DNA of 64,000 bases. Source: DASQFQ01 sp963730115 (GTDB taxonomy: Bacteria; Actinomycetota; Thermoleophilia; Solirubrobacterales; Solirubrobacteraceae). The DNA lies in the NCBI GenBank assembly GCA_963730115.1, contig CAVSQM010000009.1, positions 161,680 through 225,679 on the forward strand. The letters are read 5' to 3'. Position 1 is the first letter of the stretch; each line of letters starts with the position of its first letter. Positions 7,824-15,968 of this stretch are shown one piece after another. The notes under the pieces are model-generated. The model had not been told where the DNA came from, made no database searches, and saw nothing but the letters and a program-made list of their open reading frames with translations. The position numbers were made by a program, and so were the translations under genes.

Positions 7824-8213
7824 ATGGACGCTTTCGAGATCAGCCTGCAACCGGCACCCACCGCCGCCACCGCGGCGCGGACCGAGGTCACCGAGCGGCT
7901 CGCGTCGCGGCTCGGCCAGGGCGTGCTCGACGACGTCCGGCTCCTGGTCACGGAGCTGATCACCAACGCGCTCCGGCACGGCATGCTGACGCCCGGGGAC
8001 CGTGTCTCCCTCAAGGCGTCGATCGACGACGGCGTCGTCCGCATCGAGGTCTCCGACCCCGGCAACGACGGCGAGGTCGCCCCGCGCGAGCCCGGCCCGA
8101 AAGGCGGCGGCTACGGGCTGTTCCTGGTCGAGCAGCTGGCCAAGCGCTGGGGGGTCGACCGGCGCAACGGCACCACCGTCTGGTGCGAGCTCGCGCCCGA
8201 ACCGGGCCGGTAG
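7824..8213 (+). CDS. Serine-kinase/anti-sigma-type HATPase (RsbW-like)
   Basis: A 129-residue histidine-kinase-like ATPase of the anti-sigma family. The N box is LVTELITNALRHG, followed by IEVSDPGND (G1 box) and GGGYGLFLVEQLA (G2 box). Small stand-alone proteins of this type act as anti-sigma factors or as kinases of STAS proteins, and a STAS gene follows 100 bases downstream. No sensor or membrane domain is present. The 136-base upstream gap contains the inverted repeat CTTGAG-9-CTCAAG (7735-7755), a possible operator, and GGGTAC 17 bases before the start. Confidence 0.88.
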   Translation: MDAFEISLQPAPTAATAARTEVTERLASRLGQGVLDDVRLLVTELITNALRHGMLTPGDRVSLKASIDDGVVRIEVSDPGNDGEVAPREPGPKGGGYGLFLVEQLAKRWGVDRRNGTTVWCELAPEPGR

Positions 8214-8238
8214 ACTCCCGCCTGCGAGCTCCCACCTT

Positions 8239-8267
8239 TTGACAAGGGTCGGGGCACGCGTTAGAAA
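8239..8267 (+). promoter_or_regulatory. Promoter of the STAS gene
   Basis: TTGACA (8239-8244) is followed after exactly 17 bases by TAGAAA (8262-8267), a close match to the vegetative sigma factor consensus. It lies between the HATPase gene and the STAS gene, so the STAS gene probably has its own housekeeping promoter besides any readthrough. Confidence 0.65.
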
Positions 8268-8316
8268 GCCGTACGACGCCCGGGAAGACCAGCCCGAGGG
8301 CGGAGACCACGCTGCT

Positions 8317-8673
8317 GTGACCACTCGCGACGAATCGAGCCCGATGACGGGCGAGTTCGAGCCATTCCGGATCGACGTCGAGCCATCGCGCGACTCCGTG
8401 CGCGTTGCGCCGGTGGGCGAGCTCGACCTCGCCACCGTCGACAAGCTGCGCGCGGAGGTCGACCGTCTGCGCGAGTCGGGCTTCACCAACCTGGTGCTCG
8501 ATCTGCGCGGCGTTCGCTTCCTCGATTCCACCGGCCTGCGACTCGTGCTCGAGCTCGACGCCGCGGCCACCGCGGACGGCCAGGAGCTGAAGATCATCCG
8601 CGGCGCCCCCGTCGTGCAGCGCATCTTCGAGGTCACGCAGGTGTCCGAGCGGTTGAAGTTCATCGACGCGTAG
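8317..8673 (+). CDS. STAS-domain anti-sigma factor antagonist
   Basis: A single STAS domain protein of about 118 residues. It has VGELDLATVDKLR, VLDLRGVRFLDSTGLR with the phosphorylatable Ser of the DSTG loop, and an IIRGAPVVQRIFEVT helix typical of RsbV/SpoIIAA-like antagonists. It would bind an anti-sigma HATPase when unphosphorylated and release a sigma factor. The upstream HATPase gene is the obvious partner. I chose GTG 8317 because GGAG lies 13 bases before it; ATG 8344 is an alternative closer to the domain start. No sigma factor gene is adjacent. Confidence 0.87.
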   Translation: MTTRDESSPMTGEFEPFRIDVEPSRDSVRVAPVGELDLATVDKLRAEVDRLRESGFTNLVLDLRGVRFLDSTGLRLVLELDAAATADGQELKIIRGAPVVQRIFEVTQVSERLKFIDA

Positions 8674-8738
8674 CGCGGGTACTCCCGCCCGACCCGGTCG
8701 ATACCGTGGTCGCCGAACGTCAACGATCCGGGAGACCG

Positions 8739-9221
8739 ATGACGCGACGAATCGAAGCCGGCCCCGTGCTCGTGGGCCTGGGGGCGCTGATCATGCTGGT
8801 CAGCGTCTTCCTCGAGTGGTACGAGCCAAATCTCACCGCCTGGCAGTCCTTCGAGTTCATCGACCTGCTGCTGACCGTGCTCGCGCTCGCGGCGCTCGCC
8901 GCCGCGGCCGGCACCGTATGGCCCGACGCCGCGGTGATCGACCGCCAGGCGCTGCCGCTGATCGTGGCCGCGCTGCTGGTGCTCGTCGCGTCGCAGATCC
9001 TCGACCCGCCGCCCGGCGTGCTCGGCGACCCCGACATCGGCGCCTGGCTGGCGCTCGGCGCGGCGCTCGTGATGTGCGTGGGCGCGGTGCTGTCGCTCGG
9101 CCGCGTCTCGTTCTCCCTGACCGTCGAGGGCCGCGACACCCGCCGGCGCGTGGCGGCCGTCGACCACCGCAGCGACCCGACGACCACGGAGGGCCCGGCC
9201 GTGAAGGCGGACGACGACTAG
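8739..9221 (+). CDS. Four-helix membrane protein, unknown function
   Basis: About 160 residues with four hydrophobic segments (near residues 8-28, 40-62, 70-88 and 100-124) and a charged, Asp/Thr-rich C-terminal tail. The ATG at 8739 follows GGGAGA with good spacing. No family is recognised. The stop TAG abuts the ATG of the next gene, a coiled-coil membrane protein, so the two are very likely cotranscribed and perhaps act together. Confidence 0.72.
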   Translation: MTRRIEAGPVLVGLGALIMLVSVFLEWYEPNLTAWQSFEFIDLLLTVLALAALAAAAGTVWPDAAVIDRQALPLIVAALLVLVASQILDPPPGVLGDPDIGAWLALGAALVMCVGAVLSLGRVSFSLTVEGRDTRRRVAAVDHRSDPTTTEGPAVKADDD

Positions 9222-10697
9222 ATGGCCGGCCGCGACATCTCCTTCGAGCTCGAGCGCTTCGAGTGGGTCACGGCTGAGCGACTCGAGGTCGAGGGCGCCT
9301 GGAACGGGGTCCGGCGGCTCGTGCGCGCCACGCTGGTGATCGACGTCGACGGCGACACGCGCCGCCTGCGCGCACTGCCCGAGGACCCGGGCTCGCCCGA
9401 GCAGTGGACCGCCGCGTTCGAGTGGAAGGGCGGCGAGCTGCCCAAGCTGGAGGGCGCCGAGCTCGAGGTCGGCCGCTCGATCGTCGTCGACCTGCCGCGC
9501 CCGCGCACGTCGAAGGCCCGCGGCGAGGCGAAGCCGCAGAAGCCGATCCCGGCCACCACGCGCGCCGACAAGACGACCGAGGCCGCGCTCGAGCAGGTCC
9601 GCGCGGAGAAGGAGTCCGAGAAGGAGTCGCTGCAGGCGGAGGTCGAGCGGCTGCGGGCGGAGGCCGAGGATGCCGCCGCCGAGCGCGAGGCCTTCCGCGT
9701 GCGGGCGGAGGAGGCCGACGCCCTGCGCGCCGCCGCCGAGGAGGCCGCCGCGGAGCGGGATGCCTTCCGTGCCACCGCCGAGGAGACGGCCGCCGAGCGC
9801 GATGCCGCCCGGGCCGCCGCCGAGCGGGCCGAGACCGAGCGGGATGCGCTGCAGGAGGAGCGCGCGGGGCTGGCGGAGCGCGCGGAGGAGGCCGCCGCCG
9901 GCGCCGACGCTGCCCGCGCCGAGCACGAGACGCTCCGCGCCCAGGCGCGCGAGGCCGACGCGCTGCGCGTCCGCCTGGAGGACGCCGAGGCCCAGCGGGA
10001 CGCCCTGCGCGCCCAGGCCGACGAGGCGGTCGACCTGCGCAACGAGGTCGACGCGCTGCGGGCGCAGCTGGACGACGCCAGGCCGGCGGTCGCGCCCGAC
10101 GTCGCCCGCCTGCGGACCGAGCTCGAGTCCGTGGAGCGCGAGCGCAGCGAGCTGCGGGCGCAGCTCGACTCGACGTCCCAGCAGCTCCAGGACGCCACCC
10201 AGGCCATGCCGCCGCCGACGCAGGAGGACGCGCCCGACGACGCCCGTGAACGGTTGCGCGAGGCGCGCCGCTTCGACCGTCCCCGCAGCGCCGACCAGCT
10301 CGCCGTCGAGTCCGGCCGGAGGCGCACCCGCCGACCGGCGGAGCGCACGGCCAAGGCCCCGGACCCGGACCCGGAGCCGGAACCGACCGCGAGCCTGTCG
10401 GACAAGGTGACCGGCTGGGTCGGTTCGGTGATGGGCACACGTGACGAGGACGACGGCACGCGCAACGGCAAGAGCGGCGCCAAGCTGCGCGAGCGCGCCG
10501 GGGTCCAGGGCCCTGCGCCCGAGGCGGCGCCGACCGCGACCCTGCCGGCTCGCCGCGCCCGGCGGCGCAGCGCGGTCGGGGTCCCGCAGGCCGAGCGCCG
10601 TCGCGAGTCGCCGTCGTGGCCGCTGCGCGTCGCCGCCCTCGGGCTGCTCGCGCTGCTGCTGCTCACGCTCGTCGTGATCGTGTCGGCCGTCGTCTAG
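9222..10697 (+). CDS. Tail-anchored coiled-coil protein, unknown function
   Basis: A 491-residue protein. An N-terminal globular part (about residues 1-95) is followed by a long Ala/Glu/Arg-rich region (about residues 115-335) with repeated E-A-ERDA heptads, strongly coiled-coil in character. A basic, Pro-rich linker follows, and then a final hydrophobic helix (LGLLALLLLTLVVIVSAVV) ends exactly at the C-terminus, so the bulk of the protein would face the cytoplasm from a tail anchor. It starts directly after the stop of the preceding membrane-protein gene. Its own stop TAG is within the CTAG target duplicated by the adjoining IS element and is therefore preserved. Low-complexity coding gives long false open frames on the other strand. 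Confidence 0.75.
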   Translation: MAGRDISFELERFEWVTAERLEVEGAWNGVRRLVRATLVIDVDGDTRRLRALPEDPGSPEQWTAAFEWKGGELPKLEGAELEVGRSIVVDLPRPRTSKARGEAKPQKPIPATTRADKTTEAALEQVRAEKESEKESLQAEVERLRAEAEDAAAEREAFRVRAEEADALRAAAEEAAAERDAFRATAEETAAERDAARAAAERAETERDALQEERAGLAERAEEAAAGADAARAEHETLRAQAREADALRVRLEDAEAQRDALRAQADEAVDLRNEVDALRAQLDDARPAVAPDVARLRTELESVERERSELRAQLDSTSQQLQDATQAMPPPTQEDAPDDARERLREARRFDRPRSADQLAVESGRRRTRRPAERTAKAPDPDPEPEPTASLSDKVTGWVGSVMGTRDEDDGTRNGKSGAKLRERAGVQGPAPEAAPTATLPARRARRRSAVGVPQAERRRESPSWPLRVAALGLLALLLLTLVVIVSAVV

Positions 10698-11659
10698 GTG
10701 TAGGACCCGAGAAGGTTGTTCAGCCGTTGGATGGGTGGTTGGCGGCCGATGGCTGTGTGTCGGCGGCGATGGTTGTAGGTCCATAGCCAGCCGTCAGGGG
10801 CTGTGGTGCGTTCTCGGTTGGTGCCGTAGATCGCGCCGTAGGCCCAGCCGGCGAGCAGGGTGCGGATGAAGCGCTCGGCCTTGCCGTTGGTCTGTGGTCG
10901 GCGCGGCCGGGTCCGGAGGTGGCGGATGCCCAGCGCGCGGCAGGTGAGCGCGTGAATGGTGGAGCGGTAGGGCGAGCCGTTGTCGGTCATGACGCGCTGG
11001 ACGCTGACGCCGTGGCGGGCAAAGAACTCAAGCGCCCGGGCCAAGAAGCCGGCGGCGGTGGTGGCTTTCTCGTCGGCGAGCACTTCGGCGTAGGCAAGCC
11101 GGGTGGCGTCGTCGATAGCGACGTGCACGTAGTCCCATCCGATGACGCAGCGGTCCACGCCGTTGCGGTCGCGCCGACGCGGACTTGGGTTGCGCCGGAC
11201 GCCGGTGACGCGCTTGCCGGCACCGCCCTGGATGCGCCCGAGCTTCTTGACGTCGACGTGGATGAGCTCGCCGGGACGGGCACGCTCATAGCGGCAGGCG
11301 GGCTCGAGCCCGAGCCGGCCCAAGCGCCCCATCCCCAGTCGGCTCAAGATCGCCGATGTCGTCGACAGCGGCATCTCGAGCAGCTCGGCGATCTCCGGAC
11401 CCGAGAACCGCAACCGCCTCAACGTCGCGATCGCCTCCACCCGTGCCGGATCGGTCCTCGTCACCCGACGCGGTGCCGAGCTGCGATCCGCCAACCCCGC
11501 CTCACCCTCCGCCCGGTAACGCGCCACCCACTTGCTGACCGTCCGCGTCGAAACGGCGAACTCAGCGGCCACGATCTCTCTCGACTTCCCGGCCAAGAAA
11601 CGACGCACCATCACCTGACGAGATTTCGGACAGGTCCGCGCGTTAGCGTGCAACTTCAT
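10694..11659 (-). CDS. IS481-family transposase
   Basis: A 321-residue DDE transposase. The N-terminal helix-turn-helix contains STRTVSKWVARYRAEG. The catalytic core has Asp in HVDVKKLG, Asp in MTDNGSPY and Glu in NGKAERFIRT, with the IS481-type IGRQPPIQRLNN C-terminus. The ATG is preceded by GGAGGG eight bases upstream. The coding frame runs out through the terminal inverted repeat, and its stop TAG (10696-10694) lies in the flanking CTAG target site rather than inside the element. Confidence 0.93.
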   Translation of the reverse strand: MKLHANARTCPKSRQVMVRRFLAGKSREIVAAEFAVSTRTVSKWVARYRAEGEAGLADRSSAPRRVTRTDPARVEAIATLRRLRFSGPEIAELLEMPLSTTSAILSRLGMGRLGRLGLEPACRYERARPGELIHVDVKKLGRIQGGAGKRVTGVRRNPSPRRRDRNGVDRCVIGWDYVHVAIDDATRLAYAEVLADEKATTAAGFLARALEFFARHGVSVQRVMTDNGSPYRSTIHALTCRALGIRHLRTRPRRPQTNGKAERFIRTLLAGWAYGAIYGTNRERTTAPDGWLWTYNHRRRHTAIGRQPPIQRLNNLLGSYT

Positions 11660-11742
11660 CCGGTGCCCTCCTTGGGACTGGTGGCTTCAGCACCAACCAG
11701 CCTCCAAGGAGGCCCGGATGAACAACCTCCTCAGGAACTACA
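10699..11742. mobile_element. IS481-family insertion sequence, complete, with target duplication
   Basis: Imperfect terminal inverted repeats begin TGTAG at 10699 and, on the other strand, TGTAG at 11742; both continue with a shared AGGTTGTTCA block. The flanks are TCTAGG (10693-10698) and GCTAGG (11743-11748), matching the NCTAGN target reported for IS481 with a six-base duplication, though the first base differs. The 1044-base element carries one transposase gene. A subterminal imperfect hairpin (CCTCCTTGG/CCAAGGAGG, 11667-11713) lies before the transposase start. Removing the element and one CTAG copy restores two convergent genes sharing a single CTAG as both stop codons. Confidence 0.9.
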
Positions 11743-11743
11743 G

Positions 11744-12598
11744 CTAGGCGACGGCCAGCACCAGCGGCAGCAACGCCACCGCCGACGCGGTGCTGAGCGC
11801 GAGCCCGCTCGCCGCCTGGCAGGCCGAGAACCCGTAGAGGCGCGCGAACGACAGCGTCGCCATCGGGAACGGGCCGAGCACGAGGATCCACAGCGCCGGC
11901 GGGATCGCCAGCCCGAGCAGCGAGGCGGCCAGCAGCACGCTCGGCACGAACGTCAGGTGCAGGGCCAGCGCCTTCGCCGCCAGCCCGAGCTCGTGGCGCT
12001 TGAACCAGCGGCCGCCCGGCCACGCGACGCCGAGCAGCAGCGCGCTCGACGCCGCCAGCGCGGTGCCGGCCACCGAGACGACGCCGGGGAGCGCCTCGGG
12101 CGCCTCGACGAAGCGGGCGAGCAGCAGGCCCGCCATCGCCCCGGCCATCGGCGCGTAATCGGTCAGCGCCGTCTTCGGCGCCTGCGGGATCGGCGCCCGC
12201 CGCCGCAGCAGCCGCACGCCGACAGCGATCCGCGGCATCGTGAGCATGTCGTAGGCCACCAGCACGATGGCCGCGCGCGGCCCGAACGCAGCCGCGGCGA
12301 TCGGCAGCGACCACATCGTCGGGTTGCCGTACATGCCGAACCCGAGCGTCGGCCCCTCGCGCCGGTGGCGGAAGAGCCACACGGCCAGCAGCACCGCCGA
12401 GACCTGGGCCACGAGCAGCAGCGCGAGCGCCGCGATGTCACCGGCCCCGCCCTTGAACGACCAGCCCGCGAGCACGGCGAGCGACCCCAGCCCGAGCGCG
12501 AACTGGGTGCGAAAGACGACGGCGAAGTACCGCTGGAGCCACGCCCTGAGTGCGAAGCCGACCGCGAACCCGCCTGCCAGTGACAGGGCGACAGGCAC
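11744..12598 (-). CDS. AEC-type (auxin efflux carrier family) permease
   Basis: A 284-residue polytopic protein with eight to ten hydrophobic segments. The mid-protein motif GMYGNPTMWSLPIAAAAFG resembles the conserved GN..LP..AFG block of AEC/Mem_trans permeases, and ALAASSALLLGVAW and LGPFPMATLSFARLYG also fit. Substrate is unknown. It starts at GTG 12598. Its TAG stop is in the right-hand CTAG copy of the IS481 target duplication, so the insertion did not truncate it. Family assignment is moderate because several permease families share this profile. Confidence 0.65.
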   Translation of the reverse strand: MPVALSLAGGFAVGFALRAWLQRYFAVVFRTQFALGLGSLAVLAGWSFKGGAGDIAALALLLVAQVSAVLLAVWLFRHRREGPTLGFGMYGNPTMWSLPIAAAAFGPRAAIVLVAYDMLTMPRIAVGVRLLRRRAPIPQAPKTALTDYAPMAGAMAGLLLARFVEAPEALPGVVSVAGTALAASSALLLGVAWPGGRWFKRHELGLAAKALALHLTFVPSVLLAASLLGLAIPPALWILVLGPFPMATLSFARLYGFSACQAASGLALSTASAVALLPLVLAVA

Positions 12599-12651
12599 AC
12601 ACTCAGAGTTAGCAGCCGCTCAGGCGGCCGCGGCGCCGCCGGCCTGCCGCA

Positions 12652-13537
12652 TCACACGCCGGCGAACCGCGTCGGCTCGCGCGGCAGCCGCGCCGGATCG
12701 AACGCCGACAGCATCTCCGCGGCCGTCGTCGGGCCCTCGAAGCCCGAGCGTCCGCGCCATCCACCGCACCGCCGCCTCGGGCGAGACCTCGCGCAGCGTC
12801 ACCGACCCGTGCCGCTTGGCCAGCCGCGCGCCGTCGCGCCCGAGCACCAGCGGCACGTGCGCCCACGACGGCTCCGGCAGCCCGAGCAGCCGCGCCAGCA
12901 GGATCTGCCGCGGCGTCGAGTCGATCAGGTCGGCGCCGCGCACGACCTCGCCGATGCCCTGGGCGGCGTCGTCGACCATGACCGCCAGGTTGTACGCGGT
13001 CGCCCCGTCGTTGCGCCGCACCACGAAGTCGTCGACGGCCATCTCGTAGCGCCCGGCGAGCCGGTCCTCGAACCCGATCCGCGCGGCATCCGCCCGCAGC
13101 CGCAGCGCCGGCGGCCGCCCGCCCGCGCGCTTGCGCCGCCGCTCGCCGTCGGTCAGCCGCAGGCACGTCCCGGGGTAGGCGCCCTCGGGCAGCGGCCCGT
13201 GCGGGGCCGACGCGGCCGCCCGGATCTCCGCCCGCGTGCAGAAGCACTCGTAGACGCGCCCCTCGCCGCGCAGCTGCTCGATCGCCGCGGAGTAGGCCTC
13301 GCTGCGCGCCGACTGCCACACCACCTCGCCGTCCCACTCGAGCCCGATCGCGGCCAGGTCCTCGAGCTGCTCGGTCGCCGACTCGACCCGCACGCGGCCC
13401 GGGTCGAGGTCCTCCATCCGCACCAGGAAGCGGGCGCCGGCCGAGCGCGCGAACAGCCACGCCAGCAGCGCCGTGCGCAGGTTGCCGAGGTGCAGCGTCC
13501 CGGTCGGGCTGGGCGCGAAGCGGCCGTCGTGGCTCAC
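12652..13537 (-). CDS. gluQRS: Glutamyl-Q tRNA(Asp) synthetase; one surplus base near 12740
   Basis: A truncated glutamyl-tRNA synthetase-like enzyme of about 294 residues, lacking the anticodon-binding domain. It has the HIGH-type motif SPTGTLHLGN at the N-terminus, LVRMEDLDPGR, a zinc site (CFC and YPGTC), VDDFVVRRNDGATAYNLA, and a KMSKS-type LAKRHG. This family charges glutamate onto queuosine of tRNA-Asp. The C-terminus is in another frame; dropping one base of the AA at 12740-12741 restores LGLEGPTTAAEMLSAFDPAR and a stop at 12652. It starts with GTG overlapping the stop of the preceding rmlC-like gene (GTGA), implying coupled translation. Confidence 0.88.
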
Positions 13538-14091
13538 GCGTACGTGAACGGCAGCGAGTCGGCCACCTCGGCCAGCGACGGCGCGGTGCGGTCCCGCTCG
13601 GAGTACAGGAGCTCGACGGCGCGCGGCCACTCGATCCCGACGTCGGGGTCGGCGAACGAGATGCCCGCCTCGGTCTCCGGGTCGTAGTAGGCCGTGCACT
13701 TGTAGACGAAGTCGGCCTCGTCGGAGAGCACGCAGAAGCCGTGCCCGAAGCCGATCGGGATCCACAGCTGATGGCCGCGCACGTCGTCGAGCTCGACCGA
13801 CTCCCACTCGCCGAAGGTGGGGGAGCCGCGCCGCAGGTCGACCACCACGTCGAGCACGCGGCCGCGCGCGACCCGCACGAGCTTGCCCTGGCCGGGGTGC
13901 GTCTGGAAGTGGATGCCGCGCAGCGTCCCGCGCCGCGAGCGCGAGTGGTTGTCCTGCACGAAGGCGCTCGGAATCCCGTGCCGGCCCCACGTCTCCTCGC
14001 GGAAGGTCTCCACGAAGAAGCCGCGCTCGTCGCCGTGCACGGTGGGGGCGAGGAGCACGAGCCCGTCGAGCCGCGTCGGAAGGCGTTCCAT
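13534..14091 (-). CDS. dTDP-4-dehydrorhamnose 3,5-epimerase family protein
   Basis: A 185-residue cupin with RmlC-family features: DERGFFVETFRE, FVQDNHSRSRRGTLRGIHFQ with the catalytic His, GKLVRVARGRVLDVVVDLR, and FGHGFCVLSD followed by KCTAYYDPE. RmlC epimerises dTDP-4-keto-6-deoxyglucose on the way to dTDP-rhamnose. None of rmlA, rmlB or rmlD is adjacent, so another sugar nucleotide substrate is possible. ATG at 14091. It forms a two-gene unit with gluQRS and diverges from the RpiR-type regulator. Confidence 0.88.
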   Translation of the reverse strand: MERLPTRLDGLVLLAPTVHGDERGFFVETFREETWGRHGIPSAFVQDNHSRSRRGTLRGIHFQTHPGQGKLVRVARGRVLDVVVDLRRGSPTFGEWESVELDDVRGHQLWIPIGFGHGFCVLSDEADFVYKCTAYYDPETEAGISFADPDVGIEWPRAVELLYSERDRTAPSLAEVADSLPFTYA

Positions 14092-14151
14092 GACGCCGGG
14101 CAGCTTACGAGGGAGGAGTCCCGGCCCGCCCCGTCGAATCCGGGGTCGCAC

Positions 14152-15024
14152 ATGCCAAGGACCGCGACCATGCCCCCCGCCGCCCAGGGACACCAGACCC
14201 TGTCGGCCTACATCTCCTCCCGCTTCGACGAGTTCTCGCGGTCCCAGAAGGACGTCGCGCAGTACGTCGTCGACCATCTCGACGAGGTGGCCTTCCACAC
14301 CGCCGAGGAGCTCGCCCGCCGCGCGAGCACGTCATCTTCCACCGTCGTGCGCTTCTCGCAGGCGCTCGGCTTCGAGGGCTTCCCCGAGCTCCAGGAAGCC
14401 GCCCGCGAGGAGTACCGCCACCTGCACCGCGCCGCCGACCCGACCAACGGGCAGAAGAGCGCCGAGCCGCTGTTCTCGCTCGACCAGAGCGCGTTCGAGT
14501 CCGCCCTCGCCGCCGACCACGTCAACGTGGAGGAGACGGCGCGCAAGGTCTCGCGCTCGCAGGTCGACGCCGCCATCGAGGCGATCGCCACCCACGAGAA
14601 GGTGCTGATCGCCGGCACCGACCAGATGGCGTTCTTCGCCTCCTACCTGCGCCACCTGCTGATGCTGCTCGACATCCGCGCCGAGATCGCCGCGTCTCCG
14701 TCCCAGGAGGCCCTGTCTCGGCTCGGGCGGATCGACTCCGACACGCTGGTGATCGGCCTGTCCGCCGGCCGCCCGCATCCGTTGGTCGTCCGCGCCATGA
14801 AGATCGCCCGCCACCGCAAGGCGGCGACGCTCGCGATCGTCGACGCGACGCTGTCCGAGGTCTCCAAGCTCGCGGAGCGGACGCTCTACTACTCGTCCAA
14901 CTCGCCGGCCTTCGTGCGCTCGCACGTCGGCCTGCTCTCGATCCTCCAGGCACTGGCCTACGGGGTCTATGCGCGCGACGCCGCGCAGTACGACGACCGC
15001 ATCCGGGCGTTCCGCCTCAAGTAA
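14152..15024 (+). CDS. MurR/RpiR family transcriptional regulator
   Basis: About 290 residues with an N-terminal RpiR-type helix-turn-helix (FSRSQKDVAQYVVDHLDEVAF, then RASTSSSTVVRFSQALGF) and a C-terminal SIS sugar-phosphate-binding domain (about residues 125-255). Such proteins respond to phosphosugars. The start could also be ATG 14170. It lies 55 bases upstream of pdxS on the same strand and diverges from the rmlC-like gene across 60 bases, so either may be its target; the sequence does not decide. Confidence 0.87.
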   Translation: MPRTATMPPAAQGHQTLSAYISSRFDEFSRSQKDVAQYVVDHLDEVAFHTAEELARRASTSSSTVVRFSQALGFEGFPELQEAAREEYRHLHRAADPTNGQKSAEPLFSLDQSAFESALAADHVNVEETARKVSRSQVDAAIEAIATHEKVLIAGTDQMAFFASYLRHLLMLLDIRAEIAASPSQEALSRLGRIDSDTLVIGLSAGRPHPLVVRAMKIARHRKAATLAIVDATLSEVSKLAERTLYYSSNSPAFVRSHVGLLSILQALAYGVYARDAAQYDDRIRAFRLK

Positions 15025-15079
15025 GTCTGTACAGAACGGCCAAGAGCCCTGCCGCTTTGGCACGGCTACCATGGCTGGC

Positions 15080-15964
15080 ATGCGCGACGAGTCGACTTTC
15101 CGCGTCAAGGCCGGGCTGGCCGAGATGCTCAAGGGCGGCGTCATCATGGACGTCGTCAACGCCGAGCAGGCCAAGATCGCCGAGGACGCCGGCGCGGCCG
15201 CCGTGATGGCGCTCGAGCGCGTGCCGGCCGACATCCGGCGCGACGGCGGCGTGGCGCGCATGTCGGACCCGATCCTCATCAAGGGGATCCAGGAGGCCGT
15301 GACGATCCCGGTGATGGCCAAGGCCCGCATCGGCCACTTCGTCGAGGCGCAGGTGCTCGAGGCGCTCGAGGTCGACTACGTCGACGAGTCCGAGGTCCTC
15401 ACGCCCGCCGACGAGGCCAACCACATCGACAAGTGGGCGTTCAAGGTCCCGTTCGTGTGCGGCGCCACCAACCTGGGCGAGGCGCTGCGGCGGATCGCCG
15501 AGGGCGCGGCGATGATCCGCTCCAAGGGCGAGGCGGGGACCGGCGACATCGTCGAGGCCGTGCGCCACATGCGCAAGATCTCCGGCGAGATCAAGCGCAT
15601 CTCCTCGCTCGACGACTCCGAGCTCGCCACCGCGGCGAAGGAGCTCCAGGCGCCGCTCGACCTCGTCCGCTCGGTCGCCAAGGCGGGCAAGCTGCCGGTC
15701 GTGCTGTTCTGCGCCGGCGGCATCGCCACCCCGGCGGACGCCGCGCTGATGATGCAGCTCGGCGCCGAGGGCAACTTCGTCGGCTCCGGCATCTTCAAGT
15801 CCGAGGACCCGGCGACGCGCGCCGCGGCGATCGTCGAGGCGACCACCCACTTCCAGGACCCCGAGCGGGTCGCCCGCGCGTCCGAGGGCCTCGGCACCGC
15901 GATGACCTCGCTGGAGACGCGCAAGCTCGAGGAGCAGCAGCTCCTCGCCAACCGAGGCTGGTAG
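15080..15964 (+). CDS. pdxS: Pyridoxal 5'-phosphate synthase lyase subunit PdxS
   Basis: A 294-residue PdxS/SNZ protein, near the usual family length. It condenses ribose 5-phosphate, glyceraldehyde 3-phosphate and ammonia to PLP. Conserved blocks: KAGLAEMLKGGVIMDV, VMALERVPADIR, DPILIKGIQEAV with the ribulose-binding Lys, MIRSKGEAGTGDIVEA with the second catalytic Lys, and FCAGGIATPADAALMMQLG. I prefer ATG 15080 over ATG 15071: the family usually begins here, and TACCAT (15067-15072) would then be a -10 box seven bases before a leaderless start. pdxT follows after four bases. Confidence 0.96.
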   Translation: MRDESTFRVKAGLAEMLKGGVIMDVVNAEQAKIAEDAGAAAVMALERVPADIRRDGGVARMSDPILIKGIQEAVTIPVMAKARIGHFVEAQVLEALEVDYVDESEVLTPADEANHIDKWAFKVPFVCGATNLGEALRRIAEGAAMIRSKGEAGTGDIVEAVRHMRKISGEIKRISSLDDSELATAAKELQAPLDLVRSVAKAGKLPVVLFCAGGIATPADAALMMQLGAEGNFVGSGIFKSEDPATRAAAIVEATTHFQDPERVARASEGLGTAMTSLETRKLEEQQLLANRGW

Positions 15965-15968
15965 CGCG

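Noticed and set aside
7698..10784. A 1028-codon minus-strand frame over the ATPase, STAS and coiled-coil genes
   Set aside because: Shadow of the plus-strand genes; Leu/Arg/Gly-rich without domains.
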